A stretch of DNA of 64,000 bases from Rapana venosa (lineage: Eukaryota > Mollusca > Gastropoda > Neogastropoda > Muricidae). Positions 22,101-34,640 of this stretch are shown piece after piece; within the stretch, counting starts at the first letter, position 1; every line of letters starts with the position of its first letter. Below the pieces are notes generated by a model, which saw only the letters and a program-made list of their open reading frames with translations, was not told the DNA's origin and made no database searches. Where the stretch lies: the NCBI GenBank assembly GCA_028751875.1, contig CM054154.1, positions 52,307,476 through 52,371,475 on the forward strand, in the 5' to 3' direction. The position numbers were made by a program, and so were the translations under genes.

Positions 22101-22460
22101 GAGGGGTTGAAGATGACAGTGGTGAGTGAGGTGACTTTCAGAGGGAGAGGGAAGAGGTGATGAAGGAGATGTGTGCATGGAAGAGCAGACCAGAGTTCGA
22201 ATGCTGAGTCAGATGGTGGAGAGCTGGTTCAGTCAGGGAATTTGTGGTCTCATGCACATCGTCATACACATTTCGTTGGAACAAATGTCAGAGTCACACA
22301 CAAATGAAAAAGTATCTGGAGAACAGAGAAGTGAAGGGGTGTTGTCTCTGGTTAGGGTCGTTGTGGCAGTTTGGCTCTGAAGTGATGGGGAGGCAGATGT
22401 ACGGAAGCAAGCCACAGGCGATGACGTTTGCGGGCGAGTTCCTCGTCGATTTTGCCGGGG
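22101..22460 (-). other. Sequence 5' of the L2 endonuclease, cut by gap
   Basis: About 360 bp upstream of the endonuclease, open on the minus strand in more than one frame. A short basic segment (ELARKRHRLW) sits at the gap edge. It may be the element's 5' UTR or the end of ORF1. Confidence 0.4.
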
Positions 22461-22960
22461 NNNNNNNNNNNNNNNNNNNNNNNNNNNNNNNNNNNNNNNN
22501 NNNNNNNNNNNNNNNNNNNNNNNNNNNNNNNNNNNNNNNNNNNNNNNNNNNNNNNNNNNNNNNNNNNNNNNNNNNNNNNNNNNNNNNNNNNNNNNNNNNN
22601 NNNNNNNNNNNNNNNNNNNNNNNNNNNNNNNNNNNNNNNNNNNNNNNNNNNNNNNNNNNNNNNNNNNNNNNNNNNNNNNNNNNNNNNNNNNNNNNNNNNN
22701 NNNNNNNNNNNNNNNNNNNNNNNNNNNNNNNNNNNNNNNNNNNNNNNNNNNNNNNNNNNNNNNNNNNNNNNNNNNNNNNNNNNNNNNNNNNNNNNNNNNN
22801 NNNNNNNNNNNNNNNNNNNNNNNNNNNNNNNNNNNNNNNNNNNNNNNNNNNNNNNNNNNNNNNNNNNNNNNNNNNNNNNNNNNNNNNNNNNNNNNNNNNN
22901 NNNNNNNNNNNNNNNNNNNNNNNNNNNNNNNNNNNNNNNNNNNNNNNNNNNNNNNNNNNN
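22461..22960. other. Assembly gap, exactly 500 N
   Basis: Second run of exactly 500 N, a placeholder of unknown true size. Confidence 1.
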
Positions 22961-24969
22961 GGAGAGAAAAAAAATCAAACAGCAAAAAAGTAATTTTCCA
23001 AATTTCAAAACCTGAAGCTATCCTTATAAGGGATCTGAAAATAGGATTTATGGCTTAATGACAAACGTTTTTTCATTAAGGGAATTCTTTTAGAATTTCC
23101 CTTATAGCAACGGGGAAAGGCATAATTTTTTTTTACAATTCTGCATCGAAAAAGAAGTGATAAAATGGATTTTTCCCCAAATACATGTTTTTTTTTGAAA
23201 ATTTATTCTAAAAGCTTTAGCGAAACCTGTAAAAAAAGGGATACAACTTTTCAAATTTTCTTTAAAATTTACGATATTTACCTTATAAAAAAAATACATT
23301 GACACATCCCCGGAAAAACTGGTACCTTGATTTTCTTTTTTAATTTTTCCACTGCATTTTGTAAATGTTAAGCCCTCATATGTAAGGAAACTTATGCTGC
23401 AGACCCATCCCAAAAAGTTTTAAACATTTTATAGCTTCTTAAAATACAGATATATAGATGCTCTCGACATAGATCAAATTTTTTACATAACAAAATTATA
23501 CTTAAAGCTCCCAAATATGTCTTTTCCTAGATTCACCCGGGAAAACCCTATTAAACATTTAGGAATGTCGGTGCCCAAAAGCTGTAAAAAAGCTGTACAA
23601 AAAAACTTTAAAATGCTAAAGTTTTCTCAAAAAAAAATCACCTACAACCATGATGCCAGAAAACCAAAAACAATGAACAGGCCATATGCAAGCTAAAAAA
23701 CATTTTGGTCCTTTTTTTTGTAAAGTAAAATTTTACAAATCAAAAGACATTCAAAAAAATATGGACAAAATTTAATAAAATGACAAAATATAAACTTCCC
23801 AAAACATTTTAAATTTTATTCAAAAAACAAAGAGTTTCCATCAGTCAGAAAAGGCTGAGGCTTTTGCCACAATGTTTCAAATCCCATGCTAAGGGGTTTA
23901 ATAAAACAAGAGCATTCAAAGTGAAAAAAGAAATCAAAAAAAATGAAAGGCCACCGATCCCACCTTTAATCAAGACCCCATTCATTTTCCAAAAAAAGTC
24001 TATTCTGTCATTTCCAGAAGAAAACACCCTTTGGGAGCGATGCGATTTCCAATGAATGATCAAACATTTACCAGAAAATCTCATTATCTACTTATAAACT
24101 TTTTTTGAAATGCGACCGGGGTGTCATTCCAGGCAATGGAAACATCCTTGTGGTACCAATCCAAAGCAAGGAAAGCCGAAGACAGAAAAAACCGTACAGC
24201 CCATAGCAGGACCCACATACGGGAAACCGGGGAAAGAGTTTTTTTGGGAAGGGTTACTATACTATTTCAGAAAAATAACAAAATTGCAAAAAACCCAAGG
24301 GGCTTTCAGCGAGGAAGATCTGTATAGATAACCTATTAAAAACCTTAAAACATGAAAAACAACAATTTGAAAGTAGAAAAAATGTTTTTGCAACGTTTTT
24401 TGACATAAAAAAAACCCTATGATAAATTTTTGGCATGAAAAATTTTTAAAAGTAATTGAAGACAATTGGTCCTTCGGAACATTTATCTTTACAAAAAGAG
24501 CTTTCTTAGAAATAGATCTATTCAAGAAAAGGGAAAAGGAAATAACAAAACGATTCTAAAAAAAAAAAACTTAAATATGGCTTCCACAAGGCTCGGTTAT
24601 AGCACCATATTTTTAAACCTTTTTAACATGTTTTCCCCCAAACATTTTTTCCCAGAACTTGTCCTTACATAGCAGACAAACATTGCATTGGGGAGAATTT
24701 TCCCCATGAAACAAAAACATTGAAGAGGTTTTTAAAATCATATTAAAAAAACTTACCAAAAAGACCTTGATAATTTAAAAAAGTAAAAAATTGAAAATGG
24801 CCTAAAATTACCACAAAAAAAAACGCATAGATGCTTTTTAACAACGGTATAATCCAGAAACTTACTGTGTTTTAAAAAAAAAGAGATAATAGAATAAAAA
24901 AAATTAGTAAATTTTTGGGGGTTTTTTTTCATAAAAGTTAACGGGAATTCCCCACTTTGAATTGTCTTA
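22961..24969. other. Low-accuracy sequence, no gene recognised
   Basis: AT-rich with many runs of four or more A or T and no coherent frame. A less AT-rich patch at 24105-24330 can be read in two frames (NPKQGKPKTEKTVQPIAGPT; RTAHSRTHIRETGERVFLGR), but I cannot place it. It may be the eroded upstream part of the RNase H LINE that follows. Confidence 0.45.
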
Positions 24970-26640
24970 ACAAAAGGAAGAAATGTTTAAATCTCCCAAA
25001 AAATTGTACGAAAAGTATTGGGAAAGACTGAAAATTTCAAAACACGTCTACCTCTCAATTAGATCTAAATTTCCTATGGACAAGAATTTATTTTGTGCAC
25101 CTAATATTATTAAAGAAGCTTTAAAATGTAGATTGTAAGGCAACGACTTGCTCTAGGGTCCATTTCATACCCCACTTGATACATGTAAAGAAACGGAAGT
25201 TACCCCCTTTTGAGTACCGACAACTTGTATTTCCAAATAGATTCTGAGAACTCAAACCCGATAACTTGCTTCAAAGAAATAAAAAAAGGTCTAAACAGAT
25301 TTTCCCAAAAAGCCCGACAATAAACTCTTTAATGAAATAAGTACTTCACACAGATCTTTTCGAGCGTTCTGAAATTTTCCAAATGTGTAGACTCACAAAG
25401 AATTTCGTCGTCCCGTTTGGGAAATAAGCAAGCACATTTGATGTAGATTTTATCAACATGAAAAAAAGGAATTCAAAAAATCATGGCAGTTAATGTTCAT
25501 TTACAATAGAAATAATTACTCTCTTGTCTTAAAATTTATACGATGGGTCACTTTTAGACAATCATCAAACTGGTTTTACATTTTTCATACCACACTAAAA
25601 ATGAAAAAGTCGATTATGTTGGAAAAAAAGATCGTTTTTACAGCTGAACTATTTTTATTTTTATGGTTTTTAATTTTATTTTTGATCATCCATACTGTTT
25701 CTTTTATATTACTTTGTGTGGATTCAAAAACAGTTTTTTTTTATGCCTTTAAAAACTAAACTAAAGCAATCTACTAACTTAACAAATTCAAAAACTTATA
25801 AATCTTCTGCGTTTAAAGGAATTCAGTTTCCTTTTGCTGGGTTCCTTCACAAAAAGATTATTTTTCAAATGAGGGCTGTGGGGGTGCGAAGAAAGGTCAC
25901 GAATAAAAAAGGGCATAGTACTGCTGTCCCTCTATCCATTGAAGGGTTTTTAGTTGTTAAAAAAGCTTCCTTAAAAAAAATTCATAAAAAGCAATCGGGA
26001 AATCAAGCAGCGTTCCTTCACTCAGAGTGGGAAGACGTAATTGAAACATTGATCAACTTAGAATTCAACAAAAACGTCAAAGAAAACAACTCAAGGCTTA
26101 TTTTTCAGGGTAAGATTTAAAAGCATTCACAACAAAGTTCAGCAAGGGTGTTAAATTTTGTGGTAAAAATTTCAAATACCATACATACTTGAATGTAGAA
26201 TTTAAAAACCATCTCCCTGCCTTTTTTGAATACCATTGACGAAATTTTGAACAAAATTTTAAAACAACAATTGACATTGCTAAAGGTTTTTTGTTAAGTC
26301 CTAAGGGGACTTATTGTAGTTTAGTTCTCTCGAATTCATTTTTTTAAAAGTTCTTTATCGTTTTTTTAAGAAAACAAATTTTTGATTTCCCTTGTTAACT
26401 CTTTTTAACACACACACAAAACACAACACACAAACAAAACCACACAACACACACAACACAACACACACAACCACACACCACACACACACTTTAACACCCC
26501 GCACCACCCAAAGAGAGATAATTTATTTATCTATCTATCTATCATCTATCTTTCATTCATCTCTATTTTTTGGGGCCCCTGGGATCCCTTTAAAGTGGAA
26601 AGACGTTTAAAATGAAAAATACTTATTACCCATCCCTATG
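24970..26640 (+). mobile_element. RNase H-bearing LINE, noisy copy
   Basis: Plus strand. From 25515 to 26115 it aligns base by base, with indels, to the reverse complement of 58480-59290, including the TDGS-equivalent near 25530-25545 and the GTGTGGATTCAAAA block near 25713. The 3' part repeats that element's layout: CA-rich tract (26401-26515), TCTA tetramers (26522-26553), then GTGGAAAGACGTTTAAAATG (26595). Upstream, 24970-25480 gives LINE-like fragments (KYWERLKISKHVYLSI, GPFHTPLDTCK) that may be the RT-RNase H linker. The frame is destroyed, mainly by homopolymer-type differences. Confidence 0.8.
26401..26553. repeat. CA-rich tract followed by (TCTA)n
   Basis: Corresponds in position to the (GT)n plus (GATA)n of the clean copy (58141-58355, opposite strand). 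Confidence 0.85.
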
Positions 26641-28544
26641 TTCAGTCCACATTTTGCTTTTTTTGTCAACTTTTTTTATTAAAGTAATACCAAGTGCAAA
26701 GGTTCCAGCAAAAAGGGAAACCTGCCTTTTATCACAAAAAAAAAGAATTAGTGACTATCTAATTATGAATCTTGTCTCACTTTTGAACTGAAGTTTCTCA
26801 GAGCAAGTAAAACGACAGGGTCAAACAGAAAACGTTTGAAATATTCTTAAAGGGAAAAACTAAAGGGAATTAAAAACCATCAAAAAAACAGCAATTCAGC
26901 GTAAAAATAGATATATATTTTTTTTAAATAAAATGTCGTCTATTTTTTAAAGAGGGATACAAACGCTGCACTCGCCTCATTTTGTTCAAAAGGGGCCATC
27001 TGTGTAGATTTTTTTAAAAGATTTGAAGTATTTGTATAGTTTTTTTTACTGATGCGCTAAGAATATTTTATTACCTTTTTTCGTTAAAAAGGAATAATTT
27101 TCCCCAAAAACAGTCTCTAATTCCCCTGGGGGACAAGGGGAGGGGTGAAACTTTGATTTAGCTATTTTTGGGGAATAATCGCTTGTCAAATAAGAAAGTA
27201 TAGTTTTTAGCTGTGGGGAACAGAAACGATGAAAAGTCTCTTTTTGGAAAGTTTACATCAATCTTATATAATTTTGTTGTCCACATTTGGTTTCTTGTTT
27301 GAACAACAAAATATTTAGCCCGCCATTGTCGTATTTGTCCCAAGGCAAAATTTTTACCCTTAAAGGTACCCATGAAAGATGCATGAAAAGGGACCCCAAG
27401 CTAATCGAAAAGCCTTGCAGCTACCGTCATTTCTGTAAAAATATTTTGGAGCACGAAAATGTTTCCGGCCAAAAAAGGGAGTCGGATACCCAAATGTTTT
27501 AACACAGCTACAAAGCCCACATTTGTTTACTAAAAACTTTTCGAGGTTAAAGATTTTTTCCAACCCTTGATTTAAATAGTCAAATGAAATTCCAACTTAG
27601 TGTAGATAAAGTTACTCCTAAAACTTCACCAAAGGTTTATATTTTCCTTCCCCTCTATTTGGAAAACAGTAGAACTGGTGGCTTAGTGCATTATTGAAAA
27701 GTTTTAGATTTCTGTTCTGGAACAAAAAAACCATTCCAAAAAAATTTGTCATTAAGTTTGTTTAGCCAAGCTTTATACATATTTTTTTTTATATAGTTTA
27801 ATCCTCTTTTTTTTTTTCTTTTTATGGGAACATTCATCCACATACAATTTCAAAAAGCATCGCATACTGGACATGTATGGCATTATGGAGAGCACGAGGA
27901 AGATCAAAAGAAAATATTGAAAAAAATGTGGGCGAGACGATCCCGGCAATACCCATTGTAAAATCGAAAGTTATCAGGAATTTCCAACTTTTTGGCCCCG
28001 CTCATCTTTTGAGAGAATGCTTTTTTAAAATAATGAACATTACCAGATAAGCCAATAGTTTTTTGTTTTAAAAGTAATGTTTTTGCCCGACCAAACATAT
28101 TTCTTTTTACAAAAAAAGGGGGCAAGCACATTTTTCGTACAGAAAAATTTGGGGTGTGCACCCATACGACTGGGGGGTTGGGGGGGTTTTTAAATCCTTA
28201 AAAAAAAATACAATTTGGGGGTTTTTTTTTTTTTGGGGAGTGTAGGGGATATGTTTTTATTGACAAAAATCAAGAATTTTCAAAACCCGCAGCTGACATT
28301 CCCCAATTTTTAGGGCGGGTGAAAAAAACACCCATGAGGTAGGGGGGTTAAAAAAAGTCACATCCCATACTTCCCCATATCCCTTTTCTCTCTCTCTCTT
28401 CTCTTCTCCTTTTCTCCCACACACACAACACACACAACACCACACACACACCACCTTGTGCAAAAATGATATTTTTAATGAAATAGGCCTACATAGCAGA
28501 AGTAACTTTTCCCTTTTAAGAAAAATAGTTTTTTTTTTTGTTTT
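26641..28544. other. Low-accuracy sequence, no gene recognised
   Basis: AT-rich, homopolymer-laden. Short frames (27158-27563, 27904-28161) show no family motif. A CT/CA tract lies at 28381-28452. Confidence 0.5.
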
Positions 28545-29495
28545 TCTCTCTTAGTACTTGTTCACTTCACTGTTCACTGGGCCCCAAACCCCCCAGGTCT
28601 AGGGGGGCGCATGGGGGGACGAACGGTGGGGCCCCTGGCTCCACTAGCACGGGCGTAGGCAGTGCCCGGGGGCATGAAGTCCTCCCCCGTCCAATCACGG
28701 ATGTCGGCCCCCTTTCTCCTCTGCCCCCCCGCTTTCCTTCCCCTGACTGTTCCTTGCAGGATGGTTTTTTCAAGTCTTTCTGAGCTGTTTCGTCCCAACC
28801 CTCTGAGTTTCCTCTTTTTTCCCCCGGTCATATCTTCATAGTCCCGCACCTGTTTAGTGATCATTCTGCGGGCTTCAATGTGGGACAGGGCCTTGTATGG
28901 ATGCCAAGGGCCCCCGAGGATTCATTTTTACTGCCGGGTCCTCCTTGTGGTCTGCGTTTCAGTGTCCATGCTCACACGTAAACATGATTGAGGTTTTTTC
29001 GCGTTTAGTAACTTTTCCTTGGTTCCAAGGATGTTTCGTCTTCCTTGGTCTTCATCTTGCCTGTGCTGCTGCTGTTTGTGCCGCTCTTGCTGGGTTTCGG
29101 GCTTCGATCCCCCCTCCTTATAGACCAAGGGACTTGAAATGGTCAAAATGTCCCAGTTCTTTTCCGCTGAGATGATCTTGGTGGTGATTGGCTGGGGACT
29201 GTTTTACATAGCTTTGGTTTTTTTCGCGCGATTTTCCCTGCCGAACGTGAGGATATTTCGTCCAGTTCTTCACTAGGTTTGGGCCAGTTCCTCTTCATTT
29301 CCTGCCAGACCGTCAATGCATCGCAACCTGAGGTTTGGGGATTGTTCCCCCCCAATGCGACTGTCCGTGTGGTTTCCCCCAAGGCGGGCAGTCTGATGGT
29401 TCAAAAAATTTAAAATGTGTCGGCGACAGCGACATCCCCGTGGACCCCAATGAGATACGGAAAACCCTTCCCCTACCGGCCCTGTACGAGTCTGC
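28545..29495 (-). pseudogene. RTE-like ORF2 3' part (sense segment)
   Basis: Noisy parallel of 18515-19494: the TTCACTG tail, CCAATCACGGATGTCG, and GTTCCTTGCAGGATGGT near 28748 match copy 1. The minus strand shows a TILQGTV piece and an IDGLAGNEEELA piece near 29300-29340. All longer frames are broken. Confidence 0.85.
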
Positions 29496-30975
29496 CCAAA
29501 CAAAAGCATACAATGGGAGGATGTTTGTCAACAAGAACACAAAACTCGGTAAAAGGGTCTACCCCTAACAGCCGGCTTATGGGCCCTCCCCCGGGCAGCC
29601 CCATTCAACACACAGTGATCAAGCCTACGCACCAACAACGGACACGATGAGAAGTCGTAAGGAATTCTACAAACCAACTACAGGGCATCATCGATAAGAT
29701 AAAAAAGAAAGACATCTTGATCTCCCGGGGGACTGGAACCCAAGGTGGGCGGGGGGCGCACTGAAAAACTGGAGCAAATTCTGCGGTCCCTCCGTATGCG
29801 ATCACCAATGGCGAGGGAACCCGGGGCGGAAGGAAAAAGGGGAAAGGGAAAAAGGATAGGGAAAAGGAAAGGGAAAAAAAATTGATAAAAGGGAAAAACG
29901 GTTTTGAAGGGAAAAGAGAAGAAGGAAAAAGGTGCAGAATGGGAGGAAAATGCCCTTCCGAACTTTAATCCGTTAAGAAGCCAATAAGACAAAGAAAACC
30001 CCCCCCCGAACCTGGACAAAGAAACCCCACCATCCCACCTTTTCCCAAACAACAAGAGGGAATTCGCCCCCACGCGGGCACTTGAAGAAATCCGAAACGA
30101 TACCCCCTTTTTTTAACACAGTGATAATGAGACAGAAAGCATACTTCTTGCAAAATCGCCAAAAAAACACAACCATGGGTCACAAAAAAAACTTGAATAG
30201 TTGACAAAAACAAAACCCTAAGAAGACAAGAACATACAGGAGCAGTTGAGTCAGAGAATAAAAAAAGAAGACAGGAAGACATGAGGAAACAAGGGGGAAT
30301 GGGTAAAGGGAAAAAATGTACAGAAATCGAAGAGAGCCCGACAAAGAATAATAGAAAGCAACCAATTTTGAAAGGCCACCAAACAGAAACAGCAAGAGTC
30401 ATAACACCAGGGCAAAAAAGGGGAAATTCCTAACAGAAAAGAAGGAAACCGTTGGCAATGGGCGGAATACTGTTCCCAACTCTACAATCGTCAGACGCTA
30501 GGGGACCCCAGCTACTTGCAACCAACCTCATCGAATAAAACAAATTCCCAAATTTTACGCGAGGAAGTAAAGAGCAATTTGTCGCGAAGAAAGGGAAATC
30601 ACAGGAACGACAACATCCCAGCGAGCGACCAACACGGGGGGGAAGATGACAACATTCTTCAAGTATTTGCAAAAAAATTTGGAGACCGGGGAAGTGGGCC
30701 CACACCCTGGACCCAATCACCACATCACTCTCCCCCCAAAAAAGGAAATCTCCACAATGCCAAACTCAGGACAATCAGCCCCATAATCATGCCAGTAAAG
30801 TCTTTTGAAAGTGATCCTGAACAGGTGAAAAACAGGCAGAAGAGTCATCGCCGAAAAGCAGGCGGTTTCCGCCCAAATAGAAACACCACAAACAGATATT
30901 CAAACCGAGGGTTTTGTGTGAAAATACAGCCAGCTCAACAAACTCTTCCCTCTTCTTTATTTTAAAGGTTGTGAG
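29496..30975 (+). pseudogene. RTE-like ORF2 endonuclease and RT fingers (inverted segment)
   Basis: Plus strand. LYESAQT at the junction fits the RTE endonuclease N-terminal region. It is followed by a VIQAYAPTTD-type motif (about 29615-29640), EFYNQLQGIIDKIKKKDILI (about 29660-29715), and a GDWNAKVG equivalent blurred near 29720-29745. The RT N-terminal region at 30470-30975 reads ILREEVKSN, then PTPWTQS, PKKGNLHNAKLRTISPI and AGGFRPNRNTT. The part between 29820 and 30430 is unreadable. The apparent long minus-strand frames here are shadows. Confidence 0.78.
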
Positions 30976-31999
30976 TTGGGAGGTTGGGGGGCCCAAGAAC
31001 AAATCCGGGGGGAAACAATCCCCAAATCAAGGAACTCTACTCCCAAAAGGGACCTTCAGATTATACCTAGCTCCTTTCAAATTGATGATGTTGAAACCCA
31101 CACAGATTCTATTTCCAGCTACTTCTAAAATTACCCCCAGACACACCATGATGCAAAGTGCTTCCCCAAGGGGACTTACAGCTTTCAGAATATTTCTAAA
31201 TTGTGTGTGGTGTTGTGTGTGTGTGTGTGTGTTGTGTGTGGGGTGGTTGTGTGTGTGGGTTGTGTGGTGTGTGGTGTGTGTGTGTGGAGATTCAATTCAG
31301 ATTCAGTTTTTCAGACAGAATATTTTTTTGCCTTTTAAATAGTAGACTTTTTTGACACAAACAAAAACATCAACAAAAAATTTTTATTTTGGGCAAAAAA
31401 GTGTTACCTAAAAACATTTTATTCTACCCTTTCCCTTTTTAAAACCCAAACACATCTAAATACCCAAATTAAACTTTAAATCACCTTTAAAAATGAAAAT
31501 TTTTTTCCCCCTTTTTTATTTTTAAAAAAAAGACAAAATAAAAGAACAAAAAAAAAATTAATCTTTAAAATTTTTGACAGCCCCCTACATTTTTGCCCTT
31601 TCCCGGTATTTTTTCCCCTTTCCCTATTAAAACATTGTCAAATTTAAAATAGCCCCTTTTATTTTTTTTAAATTTTAAACAAATTTCCAACCACAAAATA
31701 AAAATTTTTTTTTCCCAAACCCTTTGGTAACCAAAAAAGTTTTATACATTCCCTCAATTTTCTTCAAACGCAAAACTCAACCGTGAACATTTAAGAGTGC
31801 TTTGGGTTCTTCCAACATGTTTAAATCCTTTGTGACAAATATTTTCACTGTGTTTTCCTTTTAACGTAGTTTTCTTCTGAAAAAAATAACGTAACTATTC
31901 TAAATAAGAGTTTTTTTGATTCTGCAAATGAACCCAAAAAGGATATTAGGGCAAAATAATTAAGGGGCAGGGGAAATCTCCTAATTCACCCAAAAGGGG
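30976..31999. other. Low-accuracy sequence with GT tract
   Basis: Contains a GT-rich tract at 31200-31290. The rest is AT-rich with long homopolymers and shows no recognisable gene. It may include the 3' UTR of the LINE that follows on the minus strand. Confidence 0.5.
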
Positions 32000-34640
32000 G
32001 TAGTAAAATGCTTTTTTATGAACTCCCTACATTTTTTAAAAATTTTTTACATGAAAATTCTATACAAAAACGTTTGGGTAAGCATCCTTAAACATTTTAT
32101 AAATAGAAATTCGTATCCCCATTAAAACAAAAAGGGAAAACAAATTTCGTCCATGGGTTAAAACGGGGGTTATCAGTGAGTCGAATAAACCATTATTATA
32201 GTATTTTTAAATTTTGCCCTGAATTTGCCCTTTTTAAAAAGGGTTATTGCTTTTTGCTTTGTTTTACTAAATGTTTTTGTGTTGTTTGGAAATTTTCCCC
32301 GTTCGATGAAAAACGACACCTAGATATTTATAAGTTTTACTTTTTTTCAATTACATGCCCCCCACATTTAAAATGAATTGGAATTTAGGAGGTGATCTCG
32401 TAAAGACTATTACCTTTGTTTTTGTTTTGTTTTCTTTAAACCCAATTAAAACAGATTTTTGCAGTTTATTCAGTTTATTTTTGAAGACCTTTTTTGGTTG
32501 TTGATAGCAATGCCAGGTCATCAGCATGGGAAAAAAAAGGGAATTTCTGTCTTTTGGGGTTTAAATTTTTTGGCGATTTTTCATCAGAAAATTAAAAACA
32601 TATCTTTGACAATACTTTAAATAATTAAAAACTTAATGTATTTCCCGATGTACCCCTTTTTCTGACCAGGTTTTCATCTGTGTGTTTGCCTCGTATTTTT
32701 TTTAAATTTTGTTCGTTGGAAACATGTTTTTACGACTTTAAAATTTTTGCCTGTTATTCCTATTTCGTTTAACTTTATAAGAAACCCTCGTCCCACAATT
32801 ATCAAAGTTTTCTGAAAATCTACAAAGCAGCAAAAAAGTCTTTAGTTTTTACTTTCATCATATCTATTAAATTTTTTAAGTAGGAAGATATGGTCCTTTT
32901 TTCTGCATGTTTTTCTAAAACCCTTGTTTTAACAAACTATTGTTTTTTTCTAAATATTCAAAAATTTATGGTTCAGTTTTGACAAAAAAGTTTTCCAATA
33001 TTTTTGTCAACTTTATTCCTCTGTTTTTTTCGGGGTTGTAATGCATCCGTTTTTTTTAAAAATTTGGGGACATTCCCCCATTTTTCCATCACGGGGGTTA
33101 TACCCTTTTTAATTACTAAATTAAAAAATATTCCGCATTATCTCTATAACATTAGTAAAACTGTTTTGATCATTTGTTTGTAAACCATCTTTTCCAGCGA
33201 TTTGTTATTTTTCAACTTTTTGATTGTTTTTGAAATTTTCTCAGTTGTAATTTTGTTTATCACGGGGTTATTAGATACTTTTAAGTCTTTAAAAACCGCT
33301 TAGGTATTTGCTTTTTGTGGTCGGATCTATTGCGGTTCTTTCCCAATAAGTGTTTTTAAGTGTTCGCCATTTACTGCACTAATTGTTTAGATTTTTTAAA
33401 ATCCACATCTTCACTTTTTTTTAATTTTTGAAAGTTTTCCACAATATACTCGGACTTCGTAAAAGGCTATTAGTGTGATACCAGTGAATTTTAAAAGATT
33501 TCTTTTTCTTTTTTTTTAAAGTATTTATTGTTTTTTTTTTCAAAAAATTTTTCTCAAAGTTCGGTTTATGGGGGTTCTATTTATTGCTTTAGTAGGCTTT
33601 TCTTCTTTTCTGTACTGTTACTCCAATCAAAAATTTTTTATTGTGTTTAATTCTTTTACCGGTTTTGACTTTTCTGGTCCTCAAGCTTAATTGTCCCTTT
33701 TAAAATATCAGACAGTTTTGAATTTCATTTACTACTTTGTGGAATCAGGCTGCTTTTTTATTTGTTTTATTTTTTTTAATACTGTATTTGTTTCGTTTTT
33801 TTTGTGTTTGGTGATTGTTTGCTGGTAGTAGAAGTGCCCCTTTTTTAAATTTTTCCTTTGGAATTTGTTTTCCCCTACAAAAAAGTGTTTGTTTTTGGTG
33901 AATCTTTTGTAAATATCTCTTGGTGTTCTTACTATTTTTTTTAGACCCCTGCAAACTGTTTTGTTTATCTGGTATATCATATCTAAAACTAGTGGACAAT
34001 GATCAAGATTCCCTTAAAACTCTAACTTTTATATGTTTCACCTCTTTCATAAATGATTTTGAACAAATGAAAAAAAATTCCACAACACTAGAACCTTGAG
34101 GGGTTTAAGCTTAAATCAAACCCCTTTAAAATTTCCCAAATGTTTGGCCCCTTTTAAAATATATAATGATTGTCCCCGACAAATATTAACTAAAGTCTTC
34201 CATATTTTGACAATTTATCCATGACACCTTTGATAAAAATTTGGGATATTTATTTTTTTAGGGAAATTGTAGTAAATTTGGTTCTGGATCTTTTTCTAAA
34301 ATCAGTCAGTCTCCTGACGCGCTTTAGATCTCCGCCAGTATTTCTGACCCCTTTCAACAAATTTCTATGTCTTTTTCAAATTGCCCCTATTTTTTGTGTA
34401 TGAACTTTTCCAAAAAAAGAAAATTCGGGGGAATATATGCACTCCTATAAAAATATTTTGTTTGACATCTTAATGTTTTTCTGTATCTTTTATCCAAATA
34501 CTGAAAATTTTTTGGTAAAAATTTTATACTTTTTTGATAATCTTCCTTAAGAAAACTGAAATACCCCTGAAGCATGGAAGAAAAACTTTTTGGTTTAGTA
34601 GTGCACGACATATTCCTTTTTGGGGAGTTACAATCCTAAA
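32000..34640 (-). mobile_element. LINE C: endonuclease plus RT, noisy
   Basis: Minus strand, recognisable only by hopping frames. The endonuclease side shows a CAVYIPP-like start (about 34420-34445), IPNFYQRC (about 34205-34232), a TLVNICQGQSLYILKGAKH-like stretch (about 34130-34200) and a DHCP-like motif near 34000. RT: ISKTIKKLKNNKS (about 33200-33250), a GFRK...DHIFLL fingers motif (about 32890-32945), FVDFQK motif A (about 32810-32835), a second-catalytic-Asp box ADDLALLST (about 32497-32531), and KTYKYLGVVFH (about 32302-32336). The order is that of a LINE ORF2. No RNase H is seen downstream. The differing sequence shows it is not LINE B, D, L2 or RTE. Confidence 0.72.

Larger units (their letters stand above)
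17971..22460 (-). mobile_element. L2-type LINE, copy b (longest)
   Basis: Minus-strand element. The 3' end lies at an (ATT)n tail (17971-17988 on plus) next to TATAGCGCTATATC, and the 5' end is lost in the gap at 22461. It contains the ORF2 endonuclease, RT and C-terminal domain, with stop at 18253. An RTE-like LINE (18515-19510) splits the C-terminal domain. Sequence upstream of the endonuclease (22080-22460) includes a basic patch, KIDEELARKRHRLW, that could belong to a 5' ORF, but the gap prevents a decision. Copies a, c, d and e belong to the same family. Confidence 0.9.
28545..30975. mobile_element. RTE-like LINE, copy 2, with inverted 5' part
   Basis: Two adjoining pieces of one RTE-like element in opposite orientation: the 3' part on the minus strand (28545-29495) and the endonuclease to mid-RT part on the plus strand (29496-30975). 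The innermost junction joins the start of the endonuclease region to the start of the 3' part, and the outer end stops just before the RT region where the 3' part begins. This is the layout produced by 5' inversion (twin priming) during LINE integration. The sequence is noisy throughout. Confidence 0.78.

Noticed and set aside
29678..30402. Minus-strand frames of 131 and 145 codons
   Set aside because: Antisense of the RTE-like segment on the plus strand; hydrophobic composition reflects A/G-rich complement.
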